Below, one piece after another: positions 41,469-50,414 of a stretch of DNA of 64,000 nt (positions are counted from its first letter, which is position 1; each line of letters starts with the position of its first letter). Both the position numbers and the translations under genes were made by a program. Where the stretch lies: the NCBI GenBank assembly GCA_963805705.1, contig CAWDVH010000001.1, forward strand, positions 1,240,001 to 1,304,000, in the 5' to 3' direction. The stretch comes from CAWDVH01 sp963805705. Lineage in GTDB: Bacteria; Actinomycetota; Actinomycetes; Streptosporangiales; Streptosporangiaceae. The notes beneath the pieces were generated by a model. That model was not told where the DNA came from, ran no database searches, and worked only from the letters and a program-made list of their open reading frames with translations.

Positions 41469-44340
41469 TCACCTCGGCGGCCAGCTGAGCCCGTGAGGTG
41501 AGGTCCAGCTTGGCGAAGACATGCGCCAGGTGGGTCTGCACGGTCCGGCGGGACACGTAGAGGCGCTGGCCGATCTGGGGATTGGACAATCCCTCGGCGA
41601 CCAGGGCAGCGACCGTCTGCTCGGTCGGGGTGAGGCTGTCCCAGCCGATTTGCGGGCGGCTGCGCGTTCCCCGGCGGCCACGCCGGATGCCCGCCTCGCG
41701 CAGCACCGCCTCGGCGCGGGCCACGTCGCGGGCCGCGTCGAGACGTTCATAGATCTCCAGGGCCTGTTCGAGCAGCGGGCGGGCGCGAGCGGTGTCCCCG
41801 CGCCTGGCCAGGGCGGTTCCGGCGTCCTCGGCGGCGAGGGCTAGCTCCAGCGGCCGCTGGCCGCCGGCGTAGGCCTCGGCGGCGGCGAGCAGGGCCGATG
41901 GGTCATCCTCGACGAGGCCCTGGCAGCGCAGCGCGGCGCCGGCCAGTGCGGGGGCCCTGGTCCGGTGGGCCATCTCGGCGACGGCAGCGGCTACCTCCCG
42001 TGCCCGGCCCCGCTCGCCGTGGGCGAGCGCGAGGCGGACGAGATCGGGCCCGAGCAGCGGGGATTCCACCATCAGCCCCAGCCGGGCGCACTCGTCCCAG
42101 CACCCGGCCAGCGTCGCGAGCGCTTCAGCCCCCTGGCCGTCGGCCTCCAGCAGCAGGGCCTGCGCCCACTCCATCCACTGCGCGCGGAAACGCATGCCGG
42201 TCTCGGCCAGCTCAGCCGCGGCCGCGGCCGCGGCCGCACGGGCCCGGCCGAGATCGCCCCGGTGAAGATTGATCAGGGACAGCACGCCGAGGCCGTGGAT
42301 CAGGCTGTATCTGGTACCGGTCTCGTCGGCCTGCTCCACGCTGGTCTCAAGCTCGGCGATGGCATCGTCCCAGTCTCCGACGACGAAGCGCTCCGCGCCG
42401 CAGGCCGCCTGGTGATTGGGCAGGTGCCAGCGGACGCCGAACTCTTCGCTGATCCGCGTGCCGGCGTCGAGCGTCGCCCTGGCCTCCTCGAACCGGTCAA
42501 GTTTCACCAGGAGGTGAGCGCGGGTCAGGTGCAGCGGAAAGCGGTGTCCCTGCCGTCCGGGACTCTGGTCAGCCAGCCGCACCGCATCATCGATGATCTG
42601 CAGCGCATCCTGGGGGCAGCCGCGGAAATCCGACACCACCGCGAGCAAGTCCATGGCGATGCTGGTCGTCAGGTGGTCGCCGGCCGCGGCGGCCGCGCAC
42701 CGGGCCTGCTCACCGGCGGCGGCCGCCCCGTCGAGGTCTCCCAGCCACAGGCGGCCGAACCCGGCCCACGCCTGGGCGGCGGCTCGCGCGGCATCAGACA
42801 GCACCGGAGCACTGGCGGCCAGTTCCATCTCTCGCAGCGCGTCCCGGCCCCGTCCCCGTGCGAGCTGGGCATGCCCGAGGCAGATCCGGATATCGCCCTC
42901 GACCTGCGGGTCGTGATGCTGGTCAAGCAGCAGCCGGCAGGCCGTCACGGTCTCGTCGATCCGCCCGGCCACGATCAGGCTGCTGGCCCGCTCGGCCAGC
43001 AGCCGGTCGCGGCCAGGATCGGCCGGATCCACCAGCCCGGCCGCCCGGCCGAGCAGGTCCGCGGCCACATCTGGTGACCTGGCCGCCGCCTCCCTGGCGG
43101 CCAGGGTCAGCCATTCGATGGCCTCGGCATCGCCCTGACTCGCCCCGCGGGCGAAATGCTCAGCCACCTGCAGGGCGGGCGCACCCCGCTGCGCCAGCCG
43201 CTGGCCTGCCTCACGGTGCAGCCCACGGCGCACGCTCTCCGGCAGATCCGCATAGATGCTCTCGCGGATCAGGTCATGGCGGAACCGCAGGACTTCGCCA
43301 TCATCAGCCAGGATCCGCGCTGTGATCGCCTCCGCCAGTACCAGCGACAGCTCCTCGGCCGACCAGCTGGTGACGGCGACCAGGTCGGTCACGGAGAAAG
43401 CCGACCCCAGGATCGACGCCGCGCGCAGGGCCCGCAGGGTCTCCTCGGGCAGGAAGCTCAGCCGGCGCAAAATCGTTAGCCGCAGGGTCGGCGGCAAGGC
43501 GGCCTGCGCCACGTCGGCCCGGTCGTCGATGACCTCGATGGCACCCTCCTGCGCGAGCGCCCCCAGCAACTCGGTGACAAACAGCGGATTGCCCGCCGCG
43601 CCCGCTATCTCCGTCAGGAGCTTGGGGCCCGGCTCGGCGGCGACTGTCTCGGCCACCAGTCCGGCCACGGCATCGCCGCCCAGCGGACGCAGGGTCACTC
43701 GCCGGGCCCCGGCCGCCTCCAGCACGCCACACAGCCGGTCCAGCTCGACACGGCCAGGGAAGGGCCGGAAGCACCCGATCAGGGCGACCGGCAGGTACTC
43801 CAGCCGGCGCCCCAGCGCTCCCAGCGTGAGCAGGCTGGAGGGATCAGCCCACTGCAGGTCATCCATCCCGATGGCCAGCGGCCCCGCCACCGCCCGTTCC
43901 TCGACCAGATCGACCAGCGCATCCACCACCCGGAACTGCAGTCCGGGGTCACTGGTCACCGTGATCGGGCCGTGGTCCCCGTGGCTGGTCGCCAGGAGCC
44001 CGGCGATCGCCGCCCGCCGCGGATCCGGCGATGACCTGGTACACCCGAACGCGGCGGCCACCAGGCCGAACGGCCGCATCCGCTCCAGCTCTTCAGCCCG
44101 GCCCGCCATGATCTGCAGGCCGCGACGGCGCGCATCCTCCAGCCCCTCGTCCAGGAGCCGGGTCTTGCCGATTCCGGCTTCGCCCTCGACCAGCACAACG
44201 GCCTGGCCCGAGGTGACCCGGTCCAGAGCCTCGCTCAGCACCGCGACCTCTGCCGTGCGCCCGCGGAGCTCCGGAGCCGGCGCCAGCGTGCCCATGAACT
44301 TGATGCTACTGCGCTCCGCCGGCCGAGCCTCGACGGTCAC
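41452..44340 (-). CDS. LuxR-family ATPase transcriptional regulator 2
   Basis: About 962 residues with the same layout as the regulator at 25581-28418. Walker A is GEAGIGKTRLL, Walker B is IGMDDLQWADPSSL, followed by long helical repeats and the C-terminal LTPTEQTVAALVAEGLSNPQ/VSRRTVQTHLAHVFAKLD helix-turn-helix. The start is either GTG 44340 or ATG 44295. Only about 21 bases separate it from the ABC permease stop, so it is probably the last gene of that operon and may control it. Confidence 0.92.
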   Translation of the reverse strand: MTVEARPAERSSIKFMGTLAPAPELRGRTAEVAVLSEALDRVTSGQAVVLVEGEAGIGKTRLLDEGLEDARRRGLQIMAGRAEELERMRPFGLVAAAFGCTRSSPDPRRAAIAGLLATSHGDHGPITVTSDPGLQFRVVDALVDLVEERAVAGPLAIGMDDLQWADPSSLLTLGALGRRLEYLPVALIGCFRPFPGRVELDRLCGVLEAAGARRVTLRPLGGDAVAGLVAETVAAEPGPKLLTEIAGAAGNPLFVTELLGALAQEGAIEVIDDRADVAQAALPPTLRLTILRRLSFLPEETLRALRAASILGSAFSVTDLVAVTSWSAEELSLVLAEAITARILADDGEVLRFRHDLIRESIYADLPESVRRGLHREAGQRLAQRGAPALQVAEHFARGASQGDAEAIEWLTLAAREAAARSPDVAADLLGRAAGLVDPADPGRDRLLAERASSLIVAGRIDETVTACRLLLDQHHDPQVEGDIRICLGHAQLARGRGRDALREMELAASAPVLSDAARAAAQAWAGFGRLWLGDLDGAAAAGEQARCAAAAAGDHLTTSIAMDLLAVVSDFRGCPQDALQIIDDAVRLADQSPGRQGHRFPLHLTRAHLLVKLDRFEEARATLDAGTRISEEFGVRWHLPNHQAACGAERFVVGDWDDAIAELETSVEQADETGTRYSLIHGLGVLSLINLHRGDLGRARAAAAAAAAELAETGMRFRAQWMEWAQALLLEADGQGAEALATLAGCWDECARLGLMVESPLLGPDLVRLALAHGERGRAREVAAAVAEMAHRTRAPALAGAALRCQGLVEDDPSALLAAAEAYAGGQRPLELALAAEDAGTALARRGDTARARPLLEQALEIYERLDAARDVARAEAVLREAGIRRGRRGTRSRPQIGWDSLTPTEQTVAALVAEGLSNPQIGQRLYVSRRTVQTHLAHVFAKLDLTSRAQLAAEVTRHRA

Positions 44341-44361
44341 CGCCGCGCGCGGCGCTGGGGG

Positions 44362-45207
44362 TCATTCGGGCCGGGGAGTCCAGCGGAAGCGGCGGATGGC
44401 GATGAGTGTCCCCGCGATCCCCCAGGCGGCCAGGATCGCGAGGTTGCTCCAGCCGGGCCCGGTGTGCTGGGCGAACGGGCCGGTGAGGGCCTGGTTGAAC
44501 GGCCGTACCGGCAGCGCGCCGGCGATCCGGTTGAGCACGGCGGAGTGGATCGGCAGATAGCTGCCGGAGATGAAGACCAGGGGGAACAGGACAAGCTGGA
44601 CGACGGCGGGGGCGGCCTCGGCGTTGCGGATCAGGGCGGCGACCGCCACGCCCAGGGCGCAGAAGCTGGCCGCGCCGAGCACCAGCGCCGCGGCGATCGC
44701 GGACCAGTGGGTGGGCAGCGGCACGCCGAACACCGCGCCGACGGCGACGATGAGGGCGACGTCGACGACGCTGACCATGATGCAGTGGGCCAGCAGCCCG
44801 AGGAAGTAGGCCCAGGCGGGCAGCGGCGTGGCGCGGACCCGCTTGAGGATCCCGTTCTGGCGGCGGGTTGACAGCACGATGGCCAGCTGGCTGTAGCACG
44901 AGCCCAGGACCGAGAGCGCGGCGATGGTGGGCAGGTAGTACTGCAGGGGGGACAGGCCGTAGAAGTAGGAGCTCGTCCCGGCCCGGCCGAACAGCGCCCC
45001 GAAGATGATGATGATCACGACCGGGAACGCGAACGTGAAGAACGCGCTTTGCGGGTTGCGCCAGAACGACAGCTGCTCGTAGCGGATCTGGTGGCCCAGC
45101 AGGGCCAGATCCGCCCGCCAGCCCCGGCGCGGCCCGGCGCGGCCCGGCGCGGGCCGCCGGCTCCCGGCACCAGCAGCGGTGGTCGCAGAAGATGTGGTGG
45201 TAGTCAT
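44362..45207 (-). CDS. ABC-2 type transporter permease
   Basis: The 281-residue protein has a soluble N-terminal segment (MTTTTSSATTAAGAGSRRPA) and six hydrophobic helices beginning at FFTFAFPVVIIIIFGALFG. This is the DrrB-like ABC-2 membrane subunit. ATG 45207 overlaps the proper stop of the ATPase gene (ATGA at 45204-45207) and follows GGAAAGGAG. Because of the frameshift in the ATPase gene, the permease frame is now also open continuously from the ATPase start. Confidence 0.92.
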   Translation of the reverse strand: MTTTTSSATTAAGAGSRRPAPGRAGPRRGWRADLALLGHQIRYEQLSFWRNPQSAFFTFAFPVVIIIIFGALFGRAGTSSYFYGLSPLQYYLPTIAALSVLGSCYSQLAIVLSTRRQNGILKRVRATPLPAWAYFLGLLAHCIMVSVVDVALIVAVGAVFGVPLPTHWSAIAAALVLGAASFCALGVAVAALIRNAEAAPAVVQLVLFPLVFISGSYLPIHSAVLNRIAGALPVRPFNQALTGPFAQHTGPGWSNLAILAAWGIAGTLIAIRRFRWTPRPE

Positions 45208-46371
45208 CGGGGGCTCCTTTCCCCTCGCAGGCGCCAGCTCCGGCCCGCCCGGATGTTCCGGTGCGCCGGATTGCTCGGGTACCTCTGGTGTTCGGGCGTG
45301 TCCGGGTGCTGGGGTGTGTCGTGGCCGGTCAGCTGCAGGTAGATGTCTTCCAGGCTCGGGCGGTCCACCGTGAGCCGGCCCAGGACCACGCCCCGGCGCA
45401 GCGCCCAGCCGGTCAGCTGATGCAGCGCCCTGGTGGGCTCCGCGGTCTGGATGGTGACCAGCCCATCGCCCGGCACCTTGTCGCCCGGCGCGCCGTCGCC
45501 TGGCACTACGCCGGCTGGCACTACGTCGGCCGGCACTGACGTCGGCCGGCAGCTCGTCCAGCGGCAGCTCGGCGAGGGCGGTCCCGGGCGGCAGCGCGAA
45601 CCGGATCCGGGTCCGGGCGGTGTCCCGCCCGCCCAGCGCCGCCGGGGTCCCCGCCGCCACGATCTGCCCCCCGGCCAGCACCGCCACCCGATCCGCCAGC
45701 GCCTGCGCCTCCTCCATGTCATGGGTCGTCAGCACGACCGTGGTCCCGGCCGCCCGCAGCCCCCGCACCAGCGCCCAGGCATCCCGCCGCGCACTCGGGT
45801 CAAACCCGGTCGTCGGCTCATCCAGAAACAGCAGCTCCGGATCCCCCACCAGCCCCAGCGCCAGATCCAGCCGCCGCTTCTGCCCGCCCGACAGGTCCTT
45901 GACCTTCCGCCGCTCCAGCCCGCCCAGCCCGGCCAGGCCGATCACCGCATCGACATCCCGCGGCGCCGGGTAATACCCCGCATCCCGCGCGATCGTCTCG
46001 CGGACCGTCAGGTACGGCTCCACCGCGATGTCCTGCAGCACCAGCCCGACCCGCTCGCGCAGCGCCCGCCCGCTCGCCCGGTCCCCCGGATCGCTGCCGA
46101 GCACCTCGACGTCGCCGGCGTCCCGGCCGCGGAACCCCTCCAGGATCTCCAGCGTGGTTGTCTTGCCCGCGCCGTTCGGCCCCAGCAGCGCGAAGATCTC
46201 CCCGTCCTCGACGGTGAAGCTCACATCCCGCACCGCCGCCACCGCGCCATAGCTCTTACGTAGCCCCGCCACCACGATCGCGCCGGAAGCACGCGATCCC
46301 GCCCGGGTCAGGGTGGCCGAAGGCGACGGCCGGCTGACGGGCGTGGTCACGGTCTCTGCTAGCTGTTCCAT
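45204..46371 (-). pseudogene. ABC transporter ATP-binding protein with frameshift
   Basis: From ATG 46371 (GGAGGAGC upstream) the DrrA-like ATPase is intact through Walker A GPNGAGKTTTLEIL, signature LSGGQKRRLDLALG, Walker B LLFLDEPTTGFDP and LTTHDMEEAQ. At about 45536-45540 one extra base in a short repeat (CACTGACGTC against CACTACGTC in the next copy) shifts the frame. The correct continuation, LVTIQTAEPTRALHQLTGWA then RPSLEDIYLQLTGHD, is in the next frame and ends at 45204. The length of 1168 bases is one more than a multiple of three. The insertion lies in a VVPAD/VVPAG coding repeat. Confidence 0.88.
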
Positions 46372-46455
46372 TGCTCCTCCATCAGGCGTAACGGGGGGCG
46401 GCCGCCGTGCGGGCGGCGCCTCGGGCCGGTCTCTCGGCGAAGTTGCTGCTGCACT

Positions 46456-46788
46456 TCATCGGAGGCTGTCCTGGAATGCCGGCGCCTCAGGGCGGCCCGA
46501 TGCCGCGGGCTCAGGAACGTTCCCGCTCCCTGGCGCACGGGCGGGAAGCCCCGGCGCACAGGCCGGATGCCGTTCGGCACGGGCGGATACCCCTGGGGCA
46601 CGGGCGGGAGGCCCTTCGGCACGGGCGCAGCCGGGCCCGGCACCACCCCCGGGGCCAGCGACGTGGCGCGGCCGACGGTGGCTCGGGCGTGTGCGGCCGT
46701 CCGGATGCGCGGCTCGCCAGGCGGCCCCCTCCTGCTGCTTCTCCTGGTGGCGGGCCCTAGCCAGTAGCTGGATCAGGTAGGAATACAT
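46456..46788 (-). CDS. Small protein upstream of ABC operon
   Basis: The ATG at 46788 follows GAGGTGAGAG, and the peptide opens MYSYLIQLLARARHQEKQQE, an amphipathic helix; the rest is Arg/Pro/Ala-rich and low in complexity to about residue 110. The DNA from about 46525 to 46640 is a degenerate 24-base repeat (GCACGGGCGG motifs), so the distal part may not be coding. It lies 84 bases before the ABC ATPase on the same strand and may lead that operon. No family is recognised. Confidence 0.4.
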   Translation of the reverse strand: MYSYLIQLLARARHQEKQQEGAAWRAAHPDGRTRPSHRRPRHVAGPGGGAGPGCARAEGPPARAPGVSARAERHPACAPGLPARAPGSGNVPEPAASGRPEAPAFQDSLR

Positions 46789-47070
46789 GGCTCTCACCTC
46801 AGGACGCACTGGTGGTCAGGACGCTCCCAGCCTGCGGTGCCAGCGCATCGGAGACATCCGCCAGCTGGCGGATCTGGCCGCTGGCGGATCTGGCCGCTGG
46901 CGGATCTGGCCGCTGGTCCCCTGGCTCGCGGGATGGAGCTGGCGGAGATCGCCGTAGTTTGGATCGGGCCGATCTCCTGCCGGCGGCCCCGGCGTCATGC
47001 TGGACTATGAGATCGCCCGGCTGCGGACCGCAGCCCACTGACCCGGGAGCCCCATGACTGCGCAGGCGCG
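46789..47070. other. Divergent region between ABC operon and tesB
   Basis: No gene is supported. It contains the 18-base perfect palindrome ATCCGCCAGCTGGCGGAT (46856-46873) and a tandem array. The stretch 46829-46876 is related to 41255-41303. Confidence 0.5.
46865..46916. repeat. 16-bp tandem repeat, three exact units
   Basis: CTGGCGGATCTGGCCG occurs at 46865-46880, 46881-46896 and 46897-46912, then CTGG. Its first unit overlaps the palindrome at 46856-46873, so the array may multiply operator half-sites. Confidence 0.9.
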
Positions 47071-47856
47071 GTGACCGGCGGGCCGAAGTGCCCAGCCGAC
47101 CTGCTCGACGTGCTCGAGCTGGAGACGATCGAGCAGAACCTGTACCGGGCGAATCTCGTCTTCGCCGAGGAGTACCCGCTCTACGGCGGGCAGGTCGCGG
47201 CCCAGGCCCTGCGCGCCGCCGGGCTGACGGTCAGCTCGCAGCGCCGCGCGCACTCGCTGCACGGCTACTTTCTGCGCACAGGGGATTCCCAGCTGCCGAC
47301 CGTCTACCAGGTGTTCCGTGACCGGGACGGCGGCTCGTTCTCGGCCCGCCGCGTGGTGGCCATCCAGCGGGGCGAGGTCATCTTCAACATGTCGGCCTCC
47401 TTCCACGTCCCGCAGGACAGCTGGGCGTCGCAGGCCGAGCCGATGCCCGTGACGCAGCTGCCGGCGGAGCTGCCGCCGGGCGAGCTGCACCGGGTGTTCT
47501 CGATGGAGGCCCGGATCCCGGATCAGCCGTTCCGCGAGAAAACGTCCTGGCCGACCCGCTTCTGGGCCAGGGCCGCCGTCGAGCTGCCGGACGACCCGCT
47601 GGTCCATGCCTGCGCGCTGACGTACCTATCCGATATCTCCACGGGCGTGCTGCCCGCCGACGATGGCAGTACGCGGCCGAGCTCAAGCCTCGACCACGCC
47701 GTCTGGTTCCACGGCACCGTCGATATGAACGACTGGGTCCTGCTCGACTACCATCCGCGCGTGTCCGGTCATGGCCGTGGCTGGTACACCGGCTCGGTCT
47801 TCACGCAGGCCGGCACGCTCATCGCCAGTCTCGCCCAGGAGCAGCTTTTCCGCTGA
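47071..47856 (+). CDS. tesB: Acyl-CoA thioesterase II
   Basis: The 261-residue double hot-dog enzyme begins around LLDVLELETIEQNLYRAN. It contains EEYPLYGGQVAAQALRAA, HSLHGYFLRTGDSQLP and the C-terminal SLDHAVWFHGTVDMNDWVLL and GRGWYTGSVFTQAGTLIAS blocks with the Asp, Thr and Gln of the TesB active site. It releases fatty acids from acyl-CoA. GTG 47071 is the likely start. Confidence 0.93.
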   Translation: MTGGPKCPADLLDVLELETIEQNLYRANLVFAEEYPLYGGQVAAQALRAAGLTVSSQRRAHSLHGYFLRTGDSQLPTVYQVFRDRDGGSFSARRVVAIQRGEVIFNMSASFHVPQDSWASQAEPMPVTQLPAELPPGELHRVFSMEARIPDQPFREKTSWPTRFWARAAVELPDDPLVHACALTYLSDISTGVLPADDGSTRPSSSLDHAVWFHGTVDMNDWVLLDYHPRVSGHGRGWYTGSVFTQAGTLIASLAQEQLFR

Positions 47857-47893
47857 GCCTGATATTAGAATTACGTTCTATATGCTCGGCGGC

Positions 47894-48823
47894 ATGGCCC
47901 ATGAGTCAGTCATTGACGCCGAGACCGGCCGCAAGTTCTACCTCGACACCCCGGACGGCCTCGCCGCCGGGACACCGGTCACGTTCCTGCTGAATCTGCA
48001 CGGCGCCGGCTCGTTCGGAGCCTGGCAGCGGCTGTACTTCCCTGCGCACGACTACGCGGACGCGCACCGCCTCGTCATCGCCACTCCGACGGCCGCGACC
48101 GCGAAGCCGGCGCGGCTCTGGATCGCCGAGGCCGACGACGCGCACCTGCGCAATGTCACCGACCTGGTCATCGACCGGTTCGGCGCGGACCGCATCGCCG
48201 CATTCTGGCTGGTCGGCCACTCCCAGGGCGGTTTCACCTGCGCCCGGCTGCTGCACGTGGGCTACTTCGCCGACCGCGTGGACGGGTGGCTGAGCCTGTC
48301 CGGCGGGCGGATCGGCCCGGCTCAGCTCGTCGACGGATTCGGGCCGCCGGCCGCTCCCGGCCAGCCGCCCTGGCGGCTGACCACCGGCCAGCGCGCGCTC
48401 CTGCGACCGGAGCCGCCGGACACCGACCTGTCGTTCATCTACGCGATCGGGGAGCTTGAGATCGTGGCGCTGCCCGAAAGCTCGCCGTGGGCCCAGCGAT
48501 ACGGGGCGGCAGCTCGGATCCGCCGGCCGGATGTCGTCGACATCGAGCCTGGCCAGGCCTACGACCGGATCCGGGAGAGCTATTCCACGCCCTCCTGGGG
48601 GCTGGCGCCCCGGCCGGGTACGGCCCAGGTCTACGTGTACCCGCAGGCACGAGACGGTCGGCTCATCGCCGACATCGTCCGGCTGGACAAGGGCCACACC
48701 GAGGGCCTGGAGCCGAACGTCACCAGGGAACTGGTCAAGATGATGGTGGCCGCACCCGGCGGCAAGATCGGCGCTGCCGGGTCCGTCGCATCGACTTCTC
48801 CGCACGCAACGCCGGGGAGCTGA
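47894..48823 (+). CDS. Alpha/beta-hydrolase, PHB depolymerase/esterase-like
   Basis: The 309-residue protein has an early LNLHGAGSFGAWQRLYF oxyanion region and the nucleophile motif GHSQGG. The length and LHGAGS form resemble LpqC/PHB-depolymerase-type esterases. No signal peptide is evident, so it is probably cytoplasmic. ATG 47894 and ATG 47882 are both possible starts. The acyl-CoA ligase gene follows after three bases, suggesting an operon acting on an ester whose acid is then activated. Confidence 0.8.
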   Translation: MAHESVIDAETGRKFYLDTPDGLAAGTPVTFLLNLHGAGSFGAWQRLYFPAHDYADAHRLVIATPTAATAKPARLWIAEADDAHLRNVTDLVIDRFGADRIAAFWLVGHSQGGFTCARLLHVGYFADRVDGWLSLSGGRIGPAQLVDGFGPPAAPGQPPWRLTTGQRALLRPEPPDTDLSFIYAIGELEIVALPESSPWAQRYGAAARIRRPDVVDIEPGQAYDRIRESYSTPSWGLAPRPGTAQVYVYPQARDGRLIADIVRLDKGHTEGLEPNVTRELVKMMVAAPGGKIGAAGSVASTSPHATPGS

Positions 48824-48826
48824 GCA

Positions 48827-50356
48827 GTGGCCATCTCCGTACCAGCCAGGGGCGCGAATCCGTTCGACTCCTCCGGCGTGCAGGCGGATAAGGACGGCGT
48901 CCGGCGTTACGCGGGCCTGCACGACTCTCTGGTCACCATGCTCCGCGAGAGCGTTGACGCCAGCCCGCACGCCGAGGCGCTGGTCGAGGTCGGCGGCGAC
49001 CGGGTCAGCTACCGGCAGCTGTGGGACCGTGCCGCGCGGGTGGCCGGCGGCCTGCGCGAGCACGGCCTCCAGCCCGGTGATCGCATCACGATCCGGCTCC
49101 CCAACTCGATCGACTGGGTGCTCGCGTTCTTCGGCGCCCTGATGGCAGGCGCGATCGTCGTGCCCGTGAACACGCGCTTCACCGAAGACGAGGCGGGCTA
49201 CGTGGTGAGCGACTCGGGCAGCTCACGGCAATTCGAGCCAGGCCGCCCGCTGCCCGACGGCAGGCCGTATGTCCGGGAGGACGCGAGCCGGGCAGACGTG
49301 GCCGCGATCTTCTACACCAGCGGCACGACCGGTTTCCCGAAGGGCGCGATGCACACGCACGAGAACGTGCTCGCGAACATCGAGACTGCGTTCCGCGTGG
49401 TCAGCATGCCGCGCGATATCGGCAGCGAGCTGCGCACGCTCGTCGTCGTGCCGCTGTTCCACGTTACGGGCTGCCACAGCCAGACCCTGCCGGCGTTGCG
49501 CGCGGGGGGCGCGGCGGTGCTCGACGCGGCCTTCGACGCGCGGCGCATGATCGAGATCCTCGGGCCAGAGCGCATCACTTCCTGCACCGCGGTCCCGGCG
49601 ATCTACTACCACATGCTGAATCAGCCCGGCTTCGCGGCCGCGAACGTAGCGGGCGTGCGCTGGGCCTCCTACGGCGGCGCCCCGATCGCCCCCGCGCTGG
49701 TGCGCAGGATCACTGAGCAGTTCCCGAACGCCCGCGTCGGCAACGGCTTCGGGCTGACCGAATCGACGTCGATCTCGACCCTGCTGCCGCACGAGTGGGC
49801 CGCTGAGCACGCCGACTCGGTCGGGTTCGCCGCGCCGCACGCCGACGTCGCGATTGGCGATGCCGATCCGCGGACCGGCATCGGCGAGATCCTCATCCGC
49901 GGCCAGGGGGTCTGCGCTGGCTACTGGAACAAGCCTGACGCTACCGCGCAGACGTTCATCGACCACTGGCTGCACACCGGCGACATCGGCCGGGTGGACA
50001 CCAGCGGCCTGGTGTACGTGCTGGACCGGATCAAGGACATGATCAATCGCGGCGGCGAGAACGTCTACTGCGTCGAGGTCGAGAACGCCCTGATTGGCGC
50101 GCCGGGAGTGGGCGAGGTCGCGGTCGTCGGCGTGCCCGACTCCATGATGGGCGAGAAGGTCGGCGCGGTCATCGTCCCGCTGCCGGGGGCGACGGTTGAC
50201 CGGCCGGCGGTCGTGGCGTACGCGCGAGAGCACCTCGCCGACTTCAAGGTGCCGCAGTTCATCGCCGTCCGGGGCGATCCCCTCCCGCGCAATCCGAACG
50301 GCAAGGTACTGAAGGCCCAGCTCCGCGAGACCGGCTTCGGCACGCCGCTGTTCTGA
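48827..50356 (+). CDS. Acyl-CoA synthetase (class I adenylate-forming)
   Basis: The 509-residue enzyme has the AMP-binding loop IFYTSGTTGFPKGAMHTHEN, the GFGLTESTSIS motif, the hinge LDRIKDMINRGGENVYCVEV and the catalytic lysine in NPNGKVLKAQLRE. It joins a carboxylate to CoA through an acyl-AMP. The segment before the P-loop is shorter than usual. GTG 48827 follows GGGGAGC. Confidence 0.93.
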   Translation: MAISVPARGANPFDSSGVQADKDGVRRYAGLHDSLVTMLRESVDASPHAEALVEVGGDRVSYRQLWDRAARVAGGLREHGLQPGDRITIRLPNSIDWVLAFFGALMAGAIVVPVNTRFTEDEAGYVVSDSGSSRQFEPGRPLPDGRPYVREDASRADVAAIFYTSGTTGFPKGAMHTHENVLANIETAFRVVSMPRDIGSELRTLVVVPLFHVTGCHSQTLPALRAGGAAVLDAAFDARRMIEILGPERITSCTAVPAIYYHMLNQPGFAAANVAGVRWASYGGAPIAPALVRRITEQFPNARVGNGFGLTESTSISTLLPHEWAAEHADSVGFAAPHADVAIGDADPRTGIGEILIRGQGVCAGYWNKPDATAQTFIDHWLHTGDIGRVDTSGLVYVLDRIKDMINRGGENVYCVEVENALIGAPGVGEVAVVGVPDSMMGEKVGAVIVPLPGATVDRPAVVAYAREHLADFKVPQFIAVRGDPLPRNPNGKVLKAQLRETGFGTPLF

Positions 50357-50371
50357 CCGGCCGGGGACAGA

Positions 50372-50412
50372 GCAGCTAGGACCAGCAGCTAGGACCAGGC
50401 AGCCAGGACCAG
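50372..50412. repeat. 13-14-bp tandem repeat after hydroxylase stop
   Basis: GCAGCTAGGACCA(G) units occur at 50372-50384, 50385-50398 and, with one change, 50399-50412. The hydroxylase stop (CTA at 50415-50417) follows in a partial unit. It fills the gap between convergent genes. Confidence 0.85.
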
Positions 50413-50414
50413 GC

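Noticed and set aside
44362..46371. Single natural ABC ATPase-permease fusion protein
   Set aside because: The linker is the out-of-frame reading of the conserved ATPase C-terminus, and an ATGA start with ribosome site exists for the permease.
46865..46912. CRISPR or insertion-sequence ends
   Set aside because: Head-to-tail 16-base units with no spacers, no transposase and no target duplication.
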